From JASFBA01 sp034433695 (GTDB taxonomy: Bacteria; Chloroflexota; Chloroflexia; DTKN01): DNA of 45,238 nucleotides. Under the pieces are notes generated by a model. It was given only the letters and a program-made list of their open reading frames with translations, ran no database searches and was not told the DNA's origin. Positions 1 to 9,030 of the stretch are shown here, one piece after another. The position numbers and the translations under genes were made by a program. The stretch covers positions 1 through 45,238 of the forward strand of contig DAOUAK010000053.1 in NCBI GenBank assembly GCA_034433695.1, read 5' to 3'. Each line of letters begins with the position of its first letter. Position 1 is the stretch's first letter.

Positions 1-2
1 CG

Positions 3-146
3 ACGCCCACCCCGACCTATACGCCCACGTCTACGCCCACGCCGGAGGTCTACCGCGTTTTCCTGCCCCTGGCGGGTCGGGGTGTCGCAGGGAAAGGTCC
101 GCTCTCCTGCTCGGCCGGCGAAGGGGGCTATTTCCATCGGCGGTAG
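3..146 (+). CDS. C-terminal end of a Thr/Pro-rich secreted-type protein (partial)
   Basis: The frame is open from the window edge and ends at TAG 144-146. It reads as a Thr-Pro repeat linker (about 14 residues) followed by VYRVFLPLAGRG and a short Cys-containing tail. Thr/Pro linkers followed by a hydrophobic FLPL-type tail are common at the C-terminus of large secreted or surface proteins of Chloroflexota (family knowledge). Only about 47 residues are visible, so the function of the full protein cannot be stated. The usual neighbour upstream of nusA, rimP, is not next to it here. Real coding status is inferred from the repeat character and the tail motif. Confidence 0.55.
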   Translation, partial: TPTPTYTPTSTPTPEVYRVFLPLAGRGVAGKGPLSCSAGEGGYFHRR

Positions 147-330
147 CATCCTCGCCCAACCCAGGTGGGCCGCCCCGCTCCCCGCTGTCCAGCGCAGGGT
201 GCGTCGCGATGCTTCCATCGGCCTGCCGGCCGAGAAAGGGAAGGCCCTGTTCCCGAGGGGGATACCTGGGCAAAGGCGGGGAGGCGCAACCCCCCTACAA
301 AAACGGTGTGCGCCCGACGATTGACGAGAT

Positions 331-359
331 TTGCAAAATATCGTCGGCCGTGTTATACT
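331..359 (+). promoter_or_regulatory. Promoter of the nusA operon
   Basis: TTGCAA (331-336), a 17-base spacer and TATACT (354-359) match a housekeeping sigma promoter. The predicted transcript begins near 366, directly before a hairpin and about 55 bases before nusA. Bases 147-330 upstream show no supportable gene. Confidence 0.6.
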
Positions 360-369
360 ATGGTTATAA

Positions 370-390
370 AAAGTGGGGTCTCCCCACTTT
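370..390 (+). promoter_or_regulatory. Leader hairpin of the nusA operon (possible attenuator)
   Basis: AAAGTGGGG (370-378) and CCCCACTTT (382-390) form a perfect 9-bp stem with a TCT loop, followed by a T-rich stretch. It sits within a few bases of the predicted transcript start. It could be an intrinsic attenuator, which would suit feedback by NusA on its own operon, or a 5' stabilising stem. The structure is seen; the role is inferred. Confidence 0.5.
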
Positions 391-419
391 ATCTTTTACC
401 GGGCGAAACAGGTGCAGAG

Positions 420-1973
420 ATGAAAAGCGAGTTCTATGCGGCAGTGGCGCAGATCTCCTCGGAACGGGGGATCCCCCCGGAGGAGATCATCGAAAAGGTC
501 CAGCAGGCCCTGATTTCGGCCTACAAACGGCGCTTCGGCGGAGGGCAGAACATCTCCGTGCGCATAGACCCGGCCACAGGGACGGCCCGCGTCTATGCCG
601 AAAAACGGGTGGTCGAAGAGGTGGAGGACCCCCGGGAGGAAATCTCTCTGGCCGAGGCCCGTCGTCTGCTGCCCAACGCCCGGGTCGGCGAGGTCGTCAC
701 CATCGAGACAACGCCGCGGGACTTTGGCCGGATCGCCGCCCAGACGGCCCGGCAGACCTTTCTGCAACATATCCGGGAGGCCGAGCGCAACAAAATATTG
801 GGCGACTTTGCCGGCCGGGTCGGAGAGATGATCAGCGCCATCGTCCGGCGGGTGACTCCCCAGGGCGTCTACCTGAGCGCCGACCGGGCCGAACTCTTTA
901 TGCCGGCCCGCGAGCAGATTCCCGGCGAGCGCTACCGCATCAACCAGCACCTCCAGGTCTATATCACCGAGATTCGCGACGACAAACATGGCCCACAGAT
1001 CATCGTCTCCCGCTTCCATCCCAAACTGGTCGAACGCCTCTTCGAGATGGAAGTGCCCGAGGTCATGCGCGGCGCGGTCGAGATCGTGGCCTTGGCCCGG
1101 GAGCCTGGAGTGCGCAGCAAGGTGGCCGTACGGGCCCGGCAGCCCGGTGTGGATCCGGTTGGTTCCTGCGTGGGCCAGCGGGGCGTGCGCATCCAGAGCG
1201 TCGTCAACGCCCTTAACGGCGAAAAGATCGACATCCTGCCCTGGAACCCCGACCCGGCGGCCTTTATCGCCAGCGCCCTCAGCCCAGCCACCGTCCTGGA
1301 AGTACGCATTGATGAGGAAAGCCATACCGCCACGGTGCTGGTTCCGGATAAATCGCTCTCCCTGGCGATCGGCAAGGAGGGGCAAAATGCCCGCCTGGCC
1401 GCCCGTCTGACCGGCTGGAAGATCGATATCAAGAGCCTCTCTACCGTCCTGGAAGAGGGGGAGACCGTAAAGGCCGGGGAAGTACCCTCGGTAGAAGCGG
1501 CGATGCTGGTCCAGGATCCGGAACTGGCCTCGGCCGTCACCGAGGATCGCCGGGTTCGCCCGGACGGCACCGTCCTTTACCAGAAAGTGGCCTACGGGCC
1601 GCTCCCCCGGGAGTACGCCGGAAAGATGGTGCGCCTGCGGGCCACCTCGCAGCGCGTCTACCTCTACGATGGCGAACAACTCCTGGCTTCCTATCTCCGG
1701 GGTGAGGCAAAGCCGGGGGCCCGGGTTCCTTCCGGAGACGAAGCCCTGCCGGTTCCTCCGGAGGTCTGGGCAGCGCTGTCCGCATCCCGGCCGGAGCAGC
1801 GGAAGGTCTCCCCGGATGGAACCCTTCTCTACCGGCGCACCCGTTACGGCCCGTTGCCCCCGGAACATGCCGGCCGGCAGGTAGAAGTGCGCAGCACCCC
1901 GGAATACCTGGCCGTCTACCAGGAGGGGGAGCCGATTGCCCTCTTCCATCGGGAGGAGGAAAATGAAGAATAA
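420..1973 (+). CDS. nusA: Transcription termination/antitermination factor NusA with duplicated C-terminal repeat
   Basis: NusA binds RNA polymerase and nascent RNA to control pausing, termination and antitermination. The 517-residue product has the N-terminal polymerase-binding region (MKSEFYAAVAQISSERG...), an S1 domain (about residues 130-205) and two KH domains (about 225-345, with SVGQRGVR-like and IGKEGQNARLA motifs). ATG 420 is chosen because it begins the conserved N-terminus; the frame is open further upstream but that part has no NusA character. The C-terminus is odd. Instead of ending after KH2 or carrying acidic repeats, it has two about 50-residue copies (about 379-430 and 463-514) built on PDGT-LY, YGPLP, AG..V..R and a hydrophobic strand, resembling small beta-barrel repeats. 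It is the first gene of the translation operon, and its 3' end overlaps ylxR by 11 bases. Confidence 0.93.
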   Translation: MKSEFYAAVAQISSERGIPPEEIIEKVQQALISAYKRRFGGGQNISVRIDPATGTARVYAEKRVVEEVEDPREEISLAEARRLLPNARVGEVVTIETTPRDFGRIAAQTARQTFLQHIREAERNKILGDFAGRVGEMISAIVRRVTPQGVYLSADRAELFMPAREQIPGERYRINQHLQVYITEIRDDKHGPQIIVSRFHPKLVERLFEMEVPEVMRGAVEIVALAREPGVRSKVAVRARQPGVDPVGSCVGQRGVRIQSVVNALNGEKIDILPWNPDPAAFIASALSPATVLEVRIDEESHTATVLVPDKSLSLAIGKEGQNARLAARLTGWKIDIKSLSTVLEEGETVKAGEVPSVEAAMLVQDPELASAVTEDRRVRPDGTVLYQKVAYGPLPREYAGKMVRLRATSQRVYLYDGEQLLASYLRGEAKPGARVPSGDEALPVPPEVWAALSASRPEQRKVSPDGTLLYRRTRYGPLPPEHAGRQVEVRSTPEYLAVYQEGEPIALFHREEENEE

Positions 1974-2301
1974 GGGGCGGCCGCGCCATATCCCGGAGCG
2001 CACCTGCGTCGCCTGTCGCCGACGGGAGGCCAAGCGCGGGCTCATCCGTCTGGTCCGCACGCCGGAGGGACAGGTGGAGGTGGACCCCACCGGCCGGAAG
2101 GCCGGACGGGGGGCCTACCTCTGCCCCAGGCCGGCCTGCTGGGAAGAGGCCCTCCGGCGGCGTGTTCTCAACCGGGCCCTGCGGGTCGTGCTGACCCCGG
2201 AGGAGGTGGAACGGTTGCGGCAATACGGCCGCTCGCTTCCGGCCGAGGAAGACGTCGATCCAGATCTTCCCGACGCCGGGAGACCCCCGAACCCCGGGTA
2301 A
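1963..2301 (+). CDS. ylxR: YlxR family RNA-binding protein (RnpM-like)
   Basis: A small basic protein of 112 residues with the family signature RTCVACR near the N-terminus, then GRGAYLC and a following Cys. YlxR proteins lie between nusA and infB in many bacteria; in Bacillus the protein has been linked to RNase P modulation (family knowledge). The start ATG 1963 has a strong GGAGGAGG ribosome site immediately upstream and overlaps the end of nusA by 11 bases, so translational coupling is likely. The last 25 residues are acidic and proline-rich and look disordered. Confidence 0.9.
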   Translation: MKNKGRPRHIPERTCVACRRREAKRGLIRLVRTPEGQVEVDPTGRKAGRGAYLCPRPACWEEALRRRVLNRALRVVLTPEEVERLRQYGRSLPAEEDVDPDLPDAGRPPNPG

Positions 2302-2316
2302 GGTGCAGGAGGAGAT

Positions 2317-4218
<1,902 letters not shown>

Positions 4219-4307
4219 ATTTCTGCCCGCGTTCGTTTGCCGGGGGCGAGGGCGGGAACGCCGACCTTACGTGTTCGGCGGTGTTTCGTCTGAAACTGGG
4301 GGGAACC

Positions 4308-4658
4308 ATGCCTTCTCGACGTCTGGAACAGGTTGCGGACCTACTCCAGGAGGAACTGGGCCACCTCCTGGAGCGCGAGGTCAAGGACCCGGGGGTAGGA
4401 TTTGTTACCCTGACCGGGGTCGAACTTTCTCCAGACCTGCGCCACGCTCGGGTCTACTTCAGCGTGCTGGGGGACGAGGAGGCCGTGCAGGAGTCGCAGG
4501 CCGCGCTGGGACGGGCAGCGGGTTTCCTGCGCCATGAACTCAGCCGGAGGCTATCGCTCCGCCAGGTGCCCGAACTGCACTTTGTCCTGGACCGTTCCAG
4601 CGAGCGGGCTCAGCGCATTTCCAACCTGTTGCGTCAGGCCCGGTCCTCCGGTGAGTGA
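4308..4658 (+). CDS. rbfA: 30S ribosome-binding factor A
   Basis: RbfA assists late 16S rRNA maturation in the small subunit. The 116-residue product is of standard family length and shows the conserved RRLEQVADLLQEEL start, the VKDPGVGFVTLTGVELSPDLRHA core (read in two pieces) and the ending LHFVLDRS followed by a basic helix. ATG 4308 is preferred to the open in-frame extension reaching back to 4215, because family homology begins there. The 89-base gap after infB has no gene. The gene ends 4 bases before truB. Confidence 0.93.
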   Translation: MPSRRLEQVADLLQEELGHLLEREVKDPGVGFVTLTGVELSPDLRHARVYFSVLGDEEAVQESQAALGRAAGFLRHELSRRLSLRQVPELHFVLDRSSERAQRISNLLRQARSSGE

Positions 4659-4662
4659 GGCG

Positions 4663-5556
4663 ATGGAGGGCTTTTTCAACCTGAACAAGCCGGCCGGCCC
4701 CACTTCCCACGATGTGGTCGAGCAGGTACGGCGGCTCCTCCGTATGCGCCGGGTGGGACACGGCGGCACCCTCGACCCCCTGGCCGAGGGGGTTCTGCCG
4801 ATCGCCCTCGGCCGGGCCACCCGGCTGCTTCCCTTCCTCCAGGAGGAGGAAAAACGCTACCGGGCGACGATCACCCTGGGGGTCAGCACGACGACCTATG
4901 ACGCCGAGGGGGAGATCACCTCCGTTCGTCCTCTTCCCCCCTTGGAGCGCCGGGAAGTGGAGGATGTGCTTTCTTCCTTTCAGGGCGAGATCGAGCAGGT
5001 GCCGCCGCCCTTCTCGGCCATCCGCCAGGGCGGCCGTCGCCTCTACGAGCGGGCCCGGGCCGGGGAAGAGGTCCGGCCGTCGCCGCGTCGGGTGCGCATC
5101 TTTCGCCTGGACCTCCTATCCTGGGAGCCGCCCCATCTGACCCTGGAGGTGGCCTGCGGGAGTGGCACCTATATCCGTTCCCTGGCCCACGACCTGGGGG
5201 AGCGCCTGGGATGCGGGGCTTGTCTCCATCGGCTGGTGCGCCTCCAGGTCGGTCCTTTTCGCCTGGAAGAGGCGCTGAGGCCGGAGGAACTGGCCGCCCT
5301 GGCGGCCCAAGGTCGGTTGCGGGAGGTGCTTCTGCCGGTGGATACTCCGGTGCGGCACTGGCCGGCCGTGGTGGTGGAGGAAAGCCTTCTGCCGGCGCTT
5401 TTGAGCGGCCGGCCGCTGGCCCTGGAGGTCGGGGAAGGGGCGGCGCGCGCCCGGGCCTACAGCCCGGCCGGCCGTTTTTTGGCCCTCCTGCGCCGGGAAA
5501 GCCGGGGGACGGCCGCTGCACCCCTGTGGCGGCCCTTCCGCGTCTTTCCGGAGTGA
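4663..5556 (+). CDS. truB: tRNA pseudouridine(55) synthase
   Basis: TruB converts U55 of the tRNA T-loop to pseudouridine. The 297-residue product has the conserved N-terminus FNLNKPAGPTSHDVV, the catalytic motif GGTLDPLAEGVL (the Asp is the nucleophile, about residue 41) and the later motif PPPFSAIRQGGRRLYE. The C-terminal 70 residues are the PUA-like tail. The start ATG 4663 lies just after the rbfA stop. Codon use (strong GC3) matches its neighbours. It is followed by ribF 5 bases after its stop, the common truB-ribF pairing. Confidence 0.94.
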   Translation: MEGFFNLNKPAGPTSHDVVEQVRRLLRMRRVGHGGTLDPLAEGVLPIALGRATRLLPFLQEEEKRYRATITLGVSTTTYDAEGEITSVRPLPPLERREVEDVLSSFQGEIEQVPPPFSAIRQGGRRLYERARAGEEVRPSPRRVRIFRLDLLSWEPPHLTLEVACGSGTYIRSLAHDLGERLGCGACLHRLVRLQVGPFRLEEALRPEELAALAAQGRLREVLLPVDTPVRHWPAVVVEESLLPALLSGRPLALEVGEGAARARAYSPAGRFLALLRRESRGTAAAPLWRPFRVFPE

Positions 5557-5561
5557 CGCCG

Positions 5562-6533
5562 ATGGAAGTCGTACAGGGTTGGGTCGAACTTCCGCGTGAG
5601 ACGGGGGTCGTCCTCACCATCGGTGTGTTCGACGGCGTCCATCTGGGCCACCAGGCCCTCATCCGGCGGGTGGTGGAGCGGGCCCGGGCGCTGGAGGCCC
5701 GGGCGGCGGTGTTGACCTTCCACCCCCACCCTCGCTCCATCGTCGCCCCCCGTTCTCACTGGGGCTACCTGTGCTCCCTGGAGGAGCGCATCGCCCGCAT
5801 CGCCGAACTGGGCGTAGACCTCCTGATGGTGCTTCGTTTCACCCCGGAACTGGCGGCCACATCGGCCGAGGCCTTTGTCCGGGAACTGGCCGGCCGTATG
5901 CGTCTCCTGGAGCTGCACGTTGGAGCGGACTTTAGCCTGGGCAGAGACCGTCAGGGAAATGTGGCCCTGCTCCAGCGTCTGGGCCGGGACCTGGGTTTTG
6001 CCCTCTGCCCGGCCCCTTCCGTCTGTCTGGACGGGCGGGTGGTCAGCAGCACCCACATCCGGGCGCTCATCCTGGCCGGCCAGGTGGCCGAGGCCGGCCG
6101 CTGGCTGGGGCGACGTTTCTCGCTGCGGGGAGAGGTGGTTTCCGGGGCCGGCCGGGGTCGCCAACTGGGCTTTCCCACGGCCAACCTCCACCTCCACCCG
6201 CGCCAGTTGCTCCCGGCCGACGGCGTCTATGCCGTCTGGGTGCGCCTTCCCCCGGCCTGGGACCGACCGCTGCCCCACCCCGGCCTGGCCTACATCGGCC
6301 GCCGGCCGACCTTCGGCCCCGGCCGGCGGGCGGTGGAGGTGCACCTCCTGGACTTTTCCGGCGACCTCCTGGGCTGTGAACTGCGGGCCGACTTTGTGGA
6401 GCGCCTCCGTCCGGAACAAACCTTTTCCGGGCCGGCGGAACTCGTGGCCCAGATGGAACGCGACGCCGCCCGGGCCCGGGAGATTCTGGAAAAAGACCGG
6501 ACCGCCCTCCCCGCACGTCCGGGCTTGCCGTAG
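5562..6533 (+). CDS. ribF: Bifunctional riboflavin kinase / FAD synthetase
   Basis: RibF phosphorylates riboflavin to FMN and adenylates FMN to FAD. The 323-residue protein has the N-terminal adenylyltransferase domain with TIGVFDGVHLGHQALI (HxGH-type motif, about residues 18-33) and SSTHIRALI (about 165). The C-terminal kinase domain has GRGRQLGFPTANL and YIGRRPTFG. ATG 5562 starts just upstream of the domain; the open extension in front of it only runs through truB sequence. It is the last gene of the nusA operon; a 190-base gap follows. Confidence 0.94.
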   Translation: MEVVQGWVELPRETGVVLTIGVFDGVHLGHQALIRRVVERARALEARAAVLTFHPHPRSIVAPRSHWGYLCSLEERIARIAELGVDLLMVLRFTPELAATSAEAFVRELAGRMRLLELHVGADFSLGRDRQGNVALLQRLGRDLGFALCPAPSVCLDGRVVSSTHIRALILAGQVAEAGRWLGRRFSLRGEVVSGAGRGRQLGFPTANLHLHPRQLLPADGVYAVWVRLPPAWDRPLPHPGLAYIGRRPTFGPGRRAVEVHLLDFSGDLLGCELRADFVERLRPEQTFSGPAELVAQMERDAARAREILEKDRTALPARPGLP

Positions 6534-6615
6534 GTGGCCGCTTGATCCGTTCACCCGTCGGTCAACTCCCTGTCCTTCCCGCTCACCGAAGAGCCGTGCA
6601 TCCTGTTTTGTCATA

Positions 6616-6632
6616 CAATTGTCAGACAATTG
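6616..6632. promoter_or_regulatory. 17-bp perfect palindrome, candidate operator
   Basis: CAATTGTC-A-GACAATTG is a perfect palindrome. It overlaps two TTGTCA copies (6608 and 6619) spaced 11 bases apart, one helical turn. It lies 36 bases upstream of the promoter for the signalling genes, so it could bind a dimeric regulator. The half-site GACAATTG recurs at 15984 before the ubiquitin-like operon and near 41218 upstream of the integrase. Symmetry is seen; the regulator is unknown. Confidence 0.4.
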
Positions 6633-6667
6633 CGGCCTTCTTACTTCAGAATCGCCGCCCGGAAGGA

Positions 6668-6696
6668 TTGAATTCGGGCGAGGAGATGTGTAGAAT
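6668..6696 (+). promoter_or_regulatory. Promoter of the signalling operon
   Basis: TTGAAT (6668-6673), 17 bases, TAGAAT (6691-6696), 27 bases before the first start codon. The rest of the 6534-6723 gap contains only the palindrome noted above. Confidence 0.5.
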
Positions 6697-6723
6697 AAGA
6701 ACAAAAAGGGCGGTAATCTTTCG

Positions 6724-9030
6724 ATGTCGGTTCGGGTTTTGCGGTACAGGATAGGTCAACAGGTTACGGCCAGGGTAGAAAAAGTCCTGCCCTTTGGGGT
6801 TTTTGTTTGCCTGCCGGATGGACAGCGTGCCTACATTCGCAGGCGGGAACTGAGCCTCGAAGGAGACATCGAACCGGAACAGCGTTTCCAGCCTTCAGAG
6901 GAGTTACAAGCCGTCGTTATTGCCCTCCCTGAGGAGGAAGACCGACTCCCCGAACTAAGCGTCCGCCGGCTCCTTCCTGATCCCTGGCCCGAGTTTGCCC
7001 GGCAATGGACCGAGGGAAAGATCATTTGCGGGATGGTCAAGGACCTGGTGCCGGAGGGAGCATTTGTCCGGGTTGCTCCCGGCGTGGATGGGTTTGTCCC
7101 TCTGGAGGAAATGGCCACCTGGGAAGTCCGGCGCCCCGATGAGGTCCTCTGGGTGGGGGATGACGTCGAAGCCGTGATCACGCGGTTGGATGGGAAGAAC
7201 CGCCGACTGCGGCTGAGCATTCGGGAGCGGATGCTTAGGCAGGAGCAGGAGGGCGTATCTAGGCCGACCGTATTGGAAAAAACCGGGGAAGGTGCTCCCT
7301 CCATCAAGGAAGGGGAAGGAGACCTACCGAGGATGTCTCCCTGGCCCCCGGAGGTGGCGACGGCCATCGGTCCGATCCTGGTGGTGGACGATCATGAGGA
7401 CCTGCGTGTCTCCCTGGTGGAATGGCTGCAGCGTCTAGGTTGCCAGGCCGAGGGGGCCGGGAGCGTGCTTGAGGCGAAGGAAAAACTCCAGAGCCAGGCC
7501 TATTCGCTTCTCCTGTTGGATATCGTCCTGCCCGACGCCGATGGGCTGGACATCTTGCGCTGGCTACAGGGTCGGGAGCAACGACCGAACGTCGCCGTGA
7601 TGAGCCTGACCGAGTGGATCGAAGGACAATTTCAGGAACTGGTTTCCCTGGGGGTTGCCGAGATTCTGACCAAACCGCTGGATCTGGAAGAACTCTACCG
7701 CTTTCTTTCCAGAATCGGGCGGGGGGAGACCGCCAAGCCGCTCCATCTGGCTTCGGGCAGTCTTCCCGAAGAGATAGCCTCCTTCCGGCAGTTGAGCGAA
7801 ACGATGGGGGGGGTCTCACCCGGCCGGCAACTTCGGGCCGGCCTGGAATGGGTATTGAGAGCCACCCGGGCGGAAAAGGCGGTGGTCTTCCATTTGGACC
7901 CGGATTCGAAAAAGGTCTCCATCGTGGCCCAGGCCGGGGAAACTCCGCTGAACAGTTCGGCTTTGTATTCCCTGCTGGATAGCCCGGTGAAGGATGTGAT
8001 CAGGGAGGAAGAGGAATATGTTATGACTGCCCGGGCTTCGGCAGAACCCACGGCCCGCTTCGAGAAACTGCGTGCCTTGCTTCCTTTTGAGTCGTGTATT
8101 GGAGTCCCTATTTGCGCGGAAGGCGAAACACGCCATGCCCTGTTCCTCTTTCACCGGGAGACCGAGGCCTTCAACATATATCGGCTACGTGATGCCTTGG
8201 CGGCCGCGGCACTTCTGGCCATCGCTTTGGAAAGAGAGGCGCTGGCCCGGCAGGCTTGCGCCCTGGGCCAGGTCTTTCTGATCGGCCAGCTGGCGGCCGG
8301 CATCGGCCATGAGATCTATAACCGCCTCTCCGGGCTGGAACTCTCCCTGCGCAACCTGCAAAACGATTGTGAGAAGTTAAGGCGGGGTCTTGAGGAAGAA
8401 AGGAATGGGCATTCGATCCAGGAACTGGAGCGGAGGTTGGAGGAGGTCGTAGGAGCGGCCATTGGGATGAAGGAGGTAGTGGAGTTGTTCCAGCACCTCT
8501 CCCGTTTGGACCAGGAAGCCGTTTTCGATGTGAACCAGGTGCTGCGTCGGGCGCAGGGGGCTCTGCAACCGCTGGCCCGGAGGTATCGGGTGCGGCTCCA
8601 GGCCGACCTGTCTTCCGGCCTGCCCCTGGTGCGGGGAAGAAGCACGGCCCTGGAACAGGCTTTCCTGAACGTCATGCTCAACGCGGTGCAACAGATGTCT
8701 CTGAAGGCCTATGGGCCGGGCCTCTTGAAGATTTCTACCGCGGTGAGGGAAAGGGAGAGCACTATGATCCAGGTACGCTTCAGCGATACCGGCCCCGGAA
8801 TTCACAAACGCCTCTGGGAGCGCATCTTCGTCCCTGGATTTTCTACCCGGCCTGGAGGAACCGGCCTGGGGTTGTTCATCGCCCGTGCCTTGATCGAAGC
8901 GATGGGTGGACGGATCGTGGTTGAGCAGAGTGTCATCCCTTTGGGAACGACTTTCCTGGTGGAACTGCCCGGCCTGCCACGTCGGGGGGAAAAAGATGGC
9001 CGAAGAACGGATTCGAGTGTTGCTGATTGA
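6724..9030 (+). CDS. Double S1-domain / receiver / GAF / histidine kinase fusion
   Basis: A 768-residue cytoplasmic protein with no membrane segment. Domains in order: S1-like OB fold (about 8-75, GQQVTARVEKVLPFGVFV), second S1-like domain (about 95-170, GKIICGMVKDLVPEGAFVRV ending in RRLRLSIRERML), a receiver (about 216-335, ILVVDDHED, phosphoacceptor Asp in LLLLDIVLPD, Lys in LTKPLD), a GAF domain (about 360-505), a phosphoacceptor helix (IGHEIYNRLSG, about 527) and an HATPase domain with an N box (NVMLNAVQQM), DTGPGI and GTGLGL. S1 domains normally bind RNA, so their fusion to a kinase is unusual. The next kinase gene starts inside its 3' end (35-base overlap), suggesting coupled translation and one pathway. 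Input and output are unknown. Confidence 0.85.
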   Translation: MSVRVLRYRIGQQVTARVEKVLPFGVFVCLPDGQRAYIRRRELSLEGDIEPEQRFQPSEELQAVVIALPEEEDRLPELSVRRLLPDPWPEFARQWTEGKIICGMVKDLVPEGAFVRVAPGVDGFVPLEEMATWEVRRPDEVLWVGDDVEAVITRLDGKNRRLRLSIRERMLRQEQEGVSRPTVLEKTGEGAPSIKEGEGDLPRMSPWPPEVATAIGPILVVDDHEDLRVSLVEWLQRLGCQAEGAGSVLEAKEKLQSQAYSLLLLDIVLPDADGLDILRWLQGREQRPNVAVMSLTEWIEGQFQELVSLGVAEILTKPLDLEELYRFLSRIGRGETAKPLHLASGSLPEEIASFRQLSETMGGVSPGRQLRAGLEWVLRATRAEKAVVFHLDPDSKKVSIVAQAGETPLNSSALYSLLDSPVKDVIREEEEYVMTARASAEPTARFEKLRALLPFESCIGVPICAEGETRHALFLFHRETEAFNIYRLRDALAAAALLAIALEREALARQACALGQVFLIGQLAAGIGHEIYNRLSGLELSLRNLQNDCEKLRRGLEEERNGHSIQELERRLEEVVGAAIGMKEVVELFQHLSRLDQEAVFDVNQVLRRAQGALQPLARRYRVRLQADLSSGLPLVRGRSTALEQAFLNVMLNAVQQMSLKAYGPGLLKISTAVRERESTMIQVRFSDTGPGIHKRLWERIFVPGFSTRPGGTGLGLFIARALIEAMGGRIVVEQSVIPLGTTFLVELPGLPRRGEKDGRRTDSSVAD

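Noticed and set aside
321..359. TTGACG (321-326) as -35 of the nusA promoter
   Set aside because: The spacer to TATACT would be 27 bases; TTGCAA at 331 gives the normal 17.
165..419. Upstream in-frame extension of NusA
   Set aside because: It precedes the promoter and hairpin and has no NusA homology.
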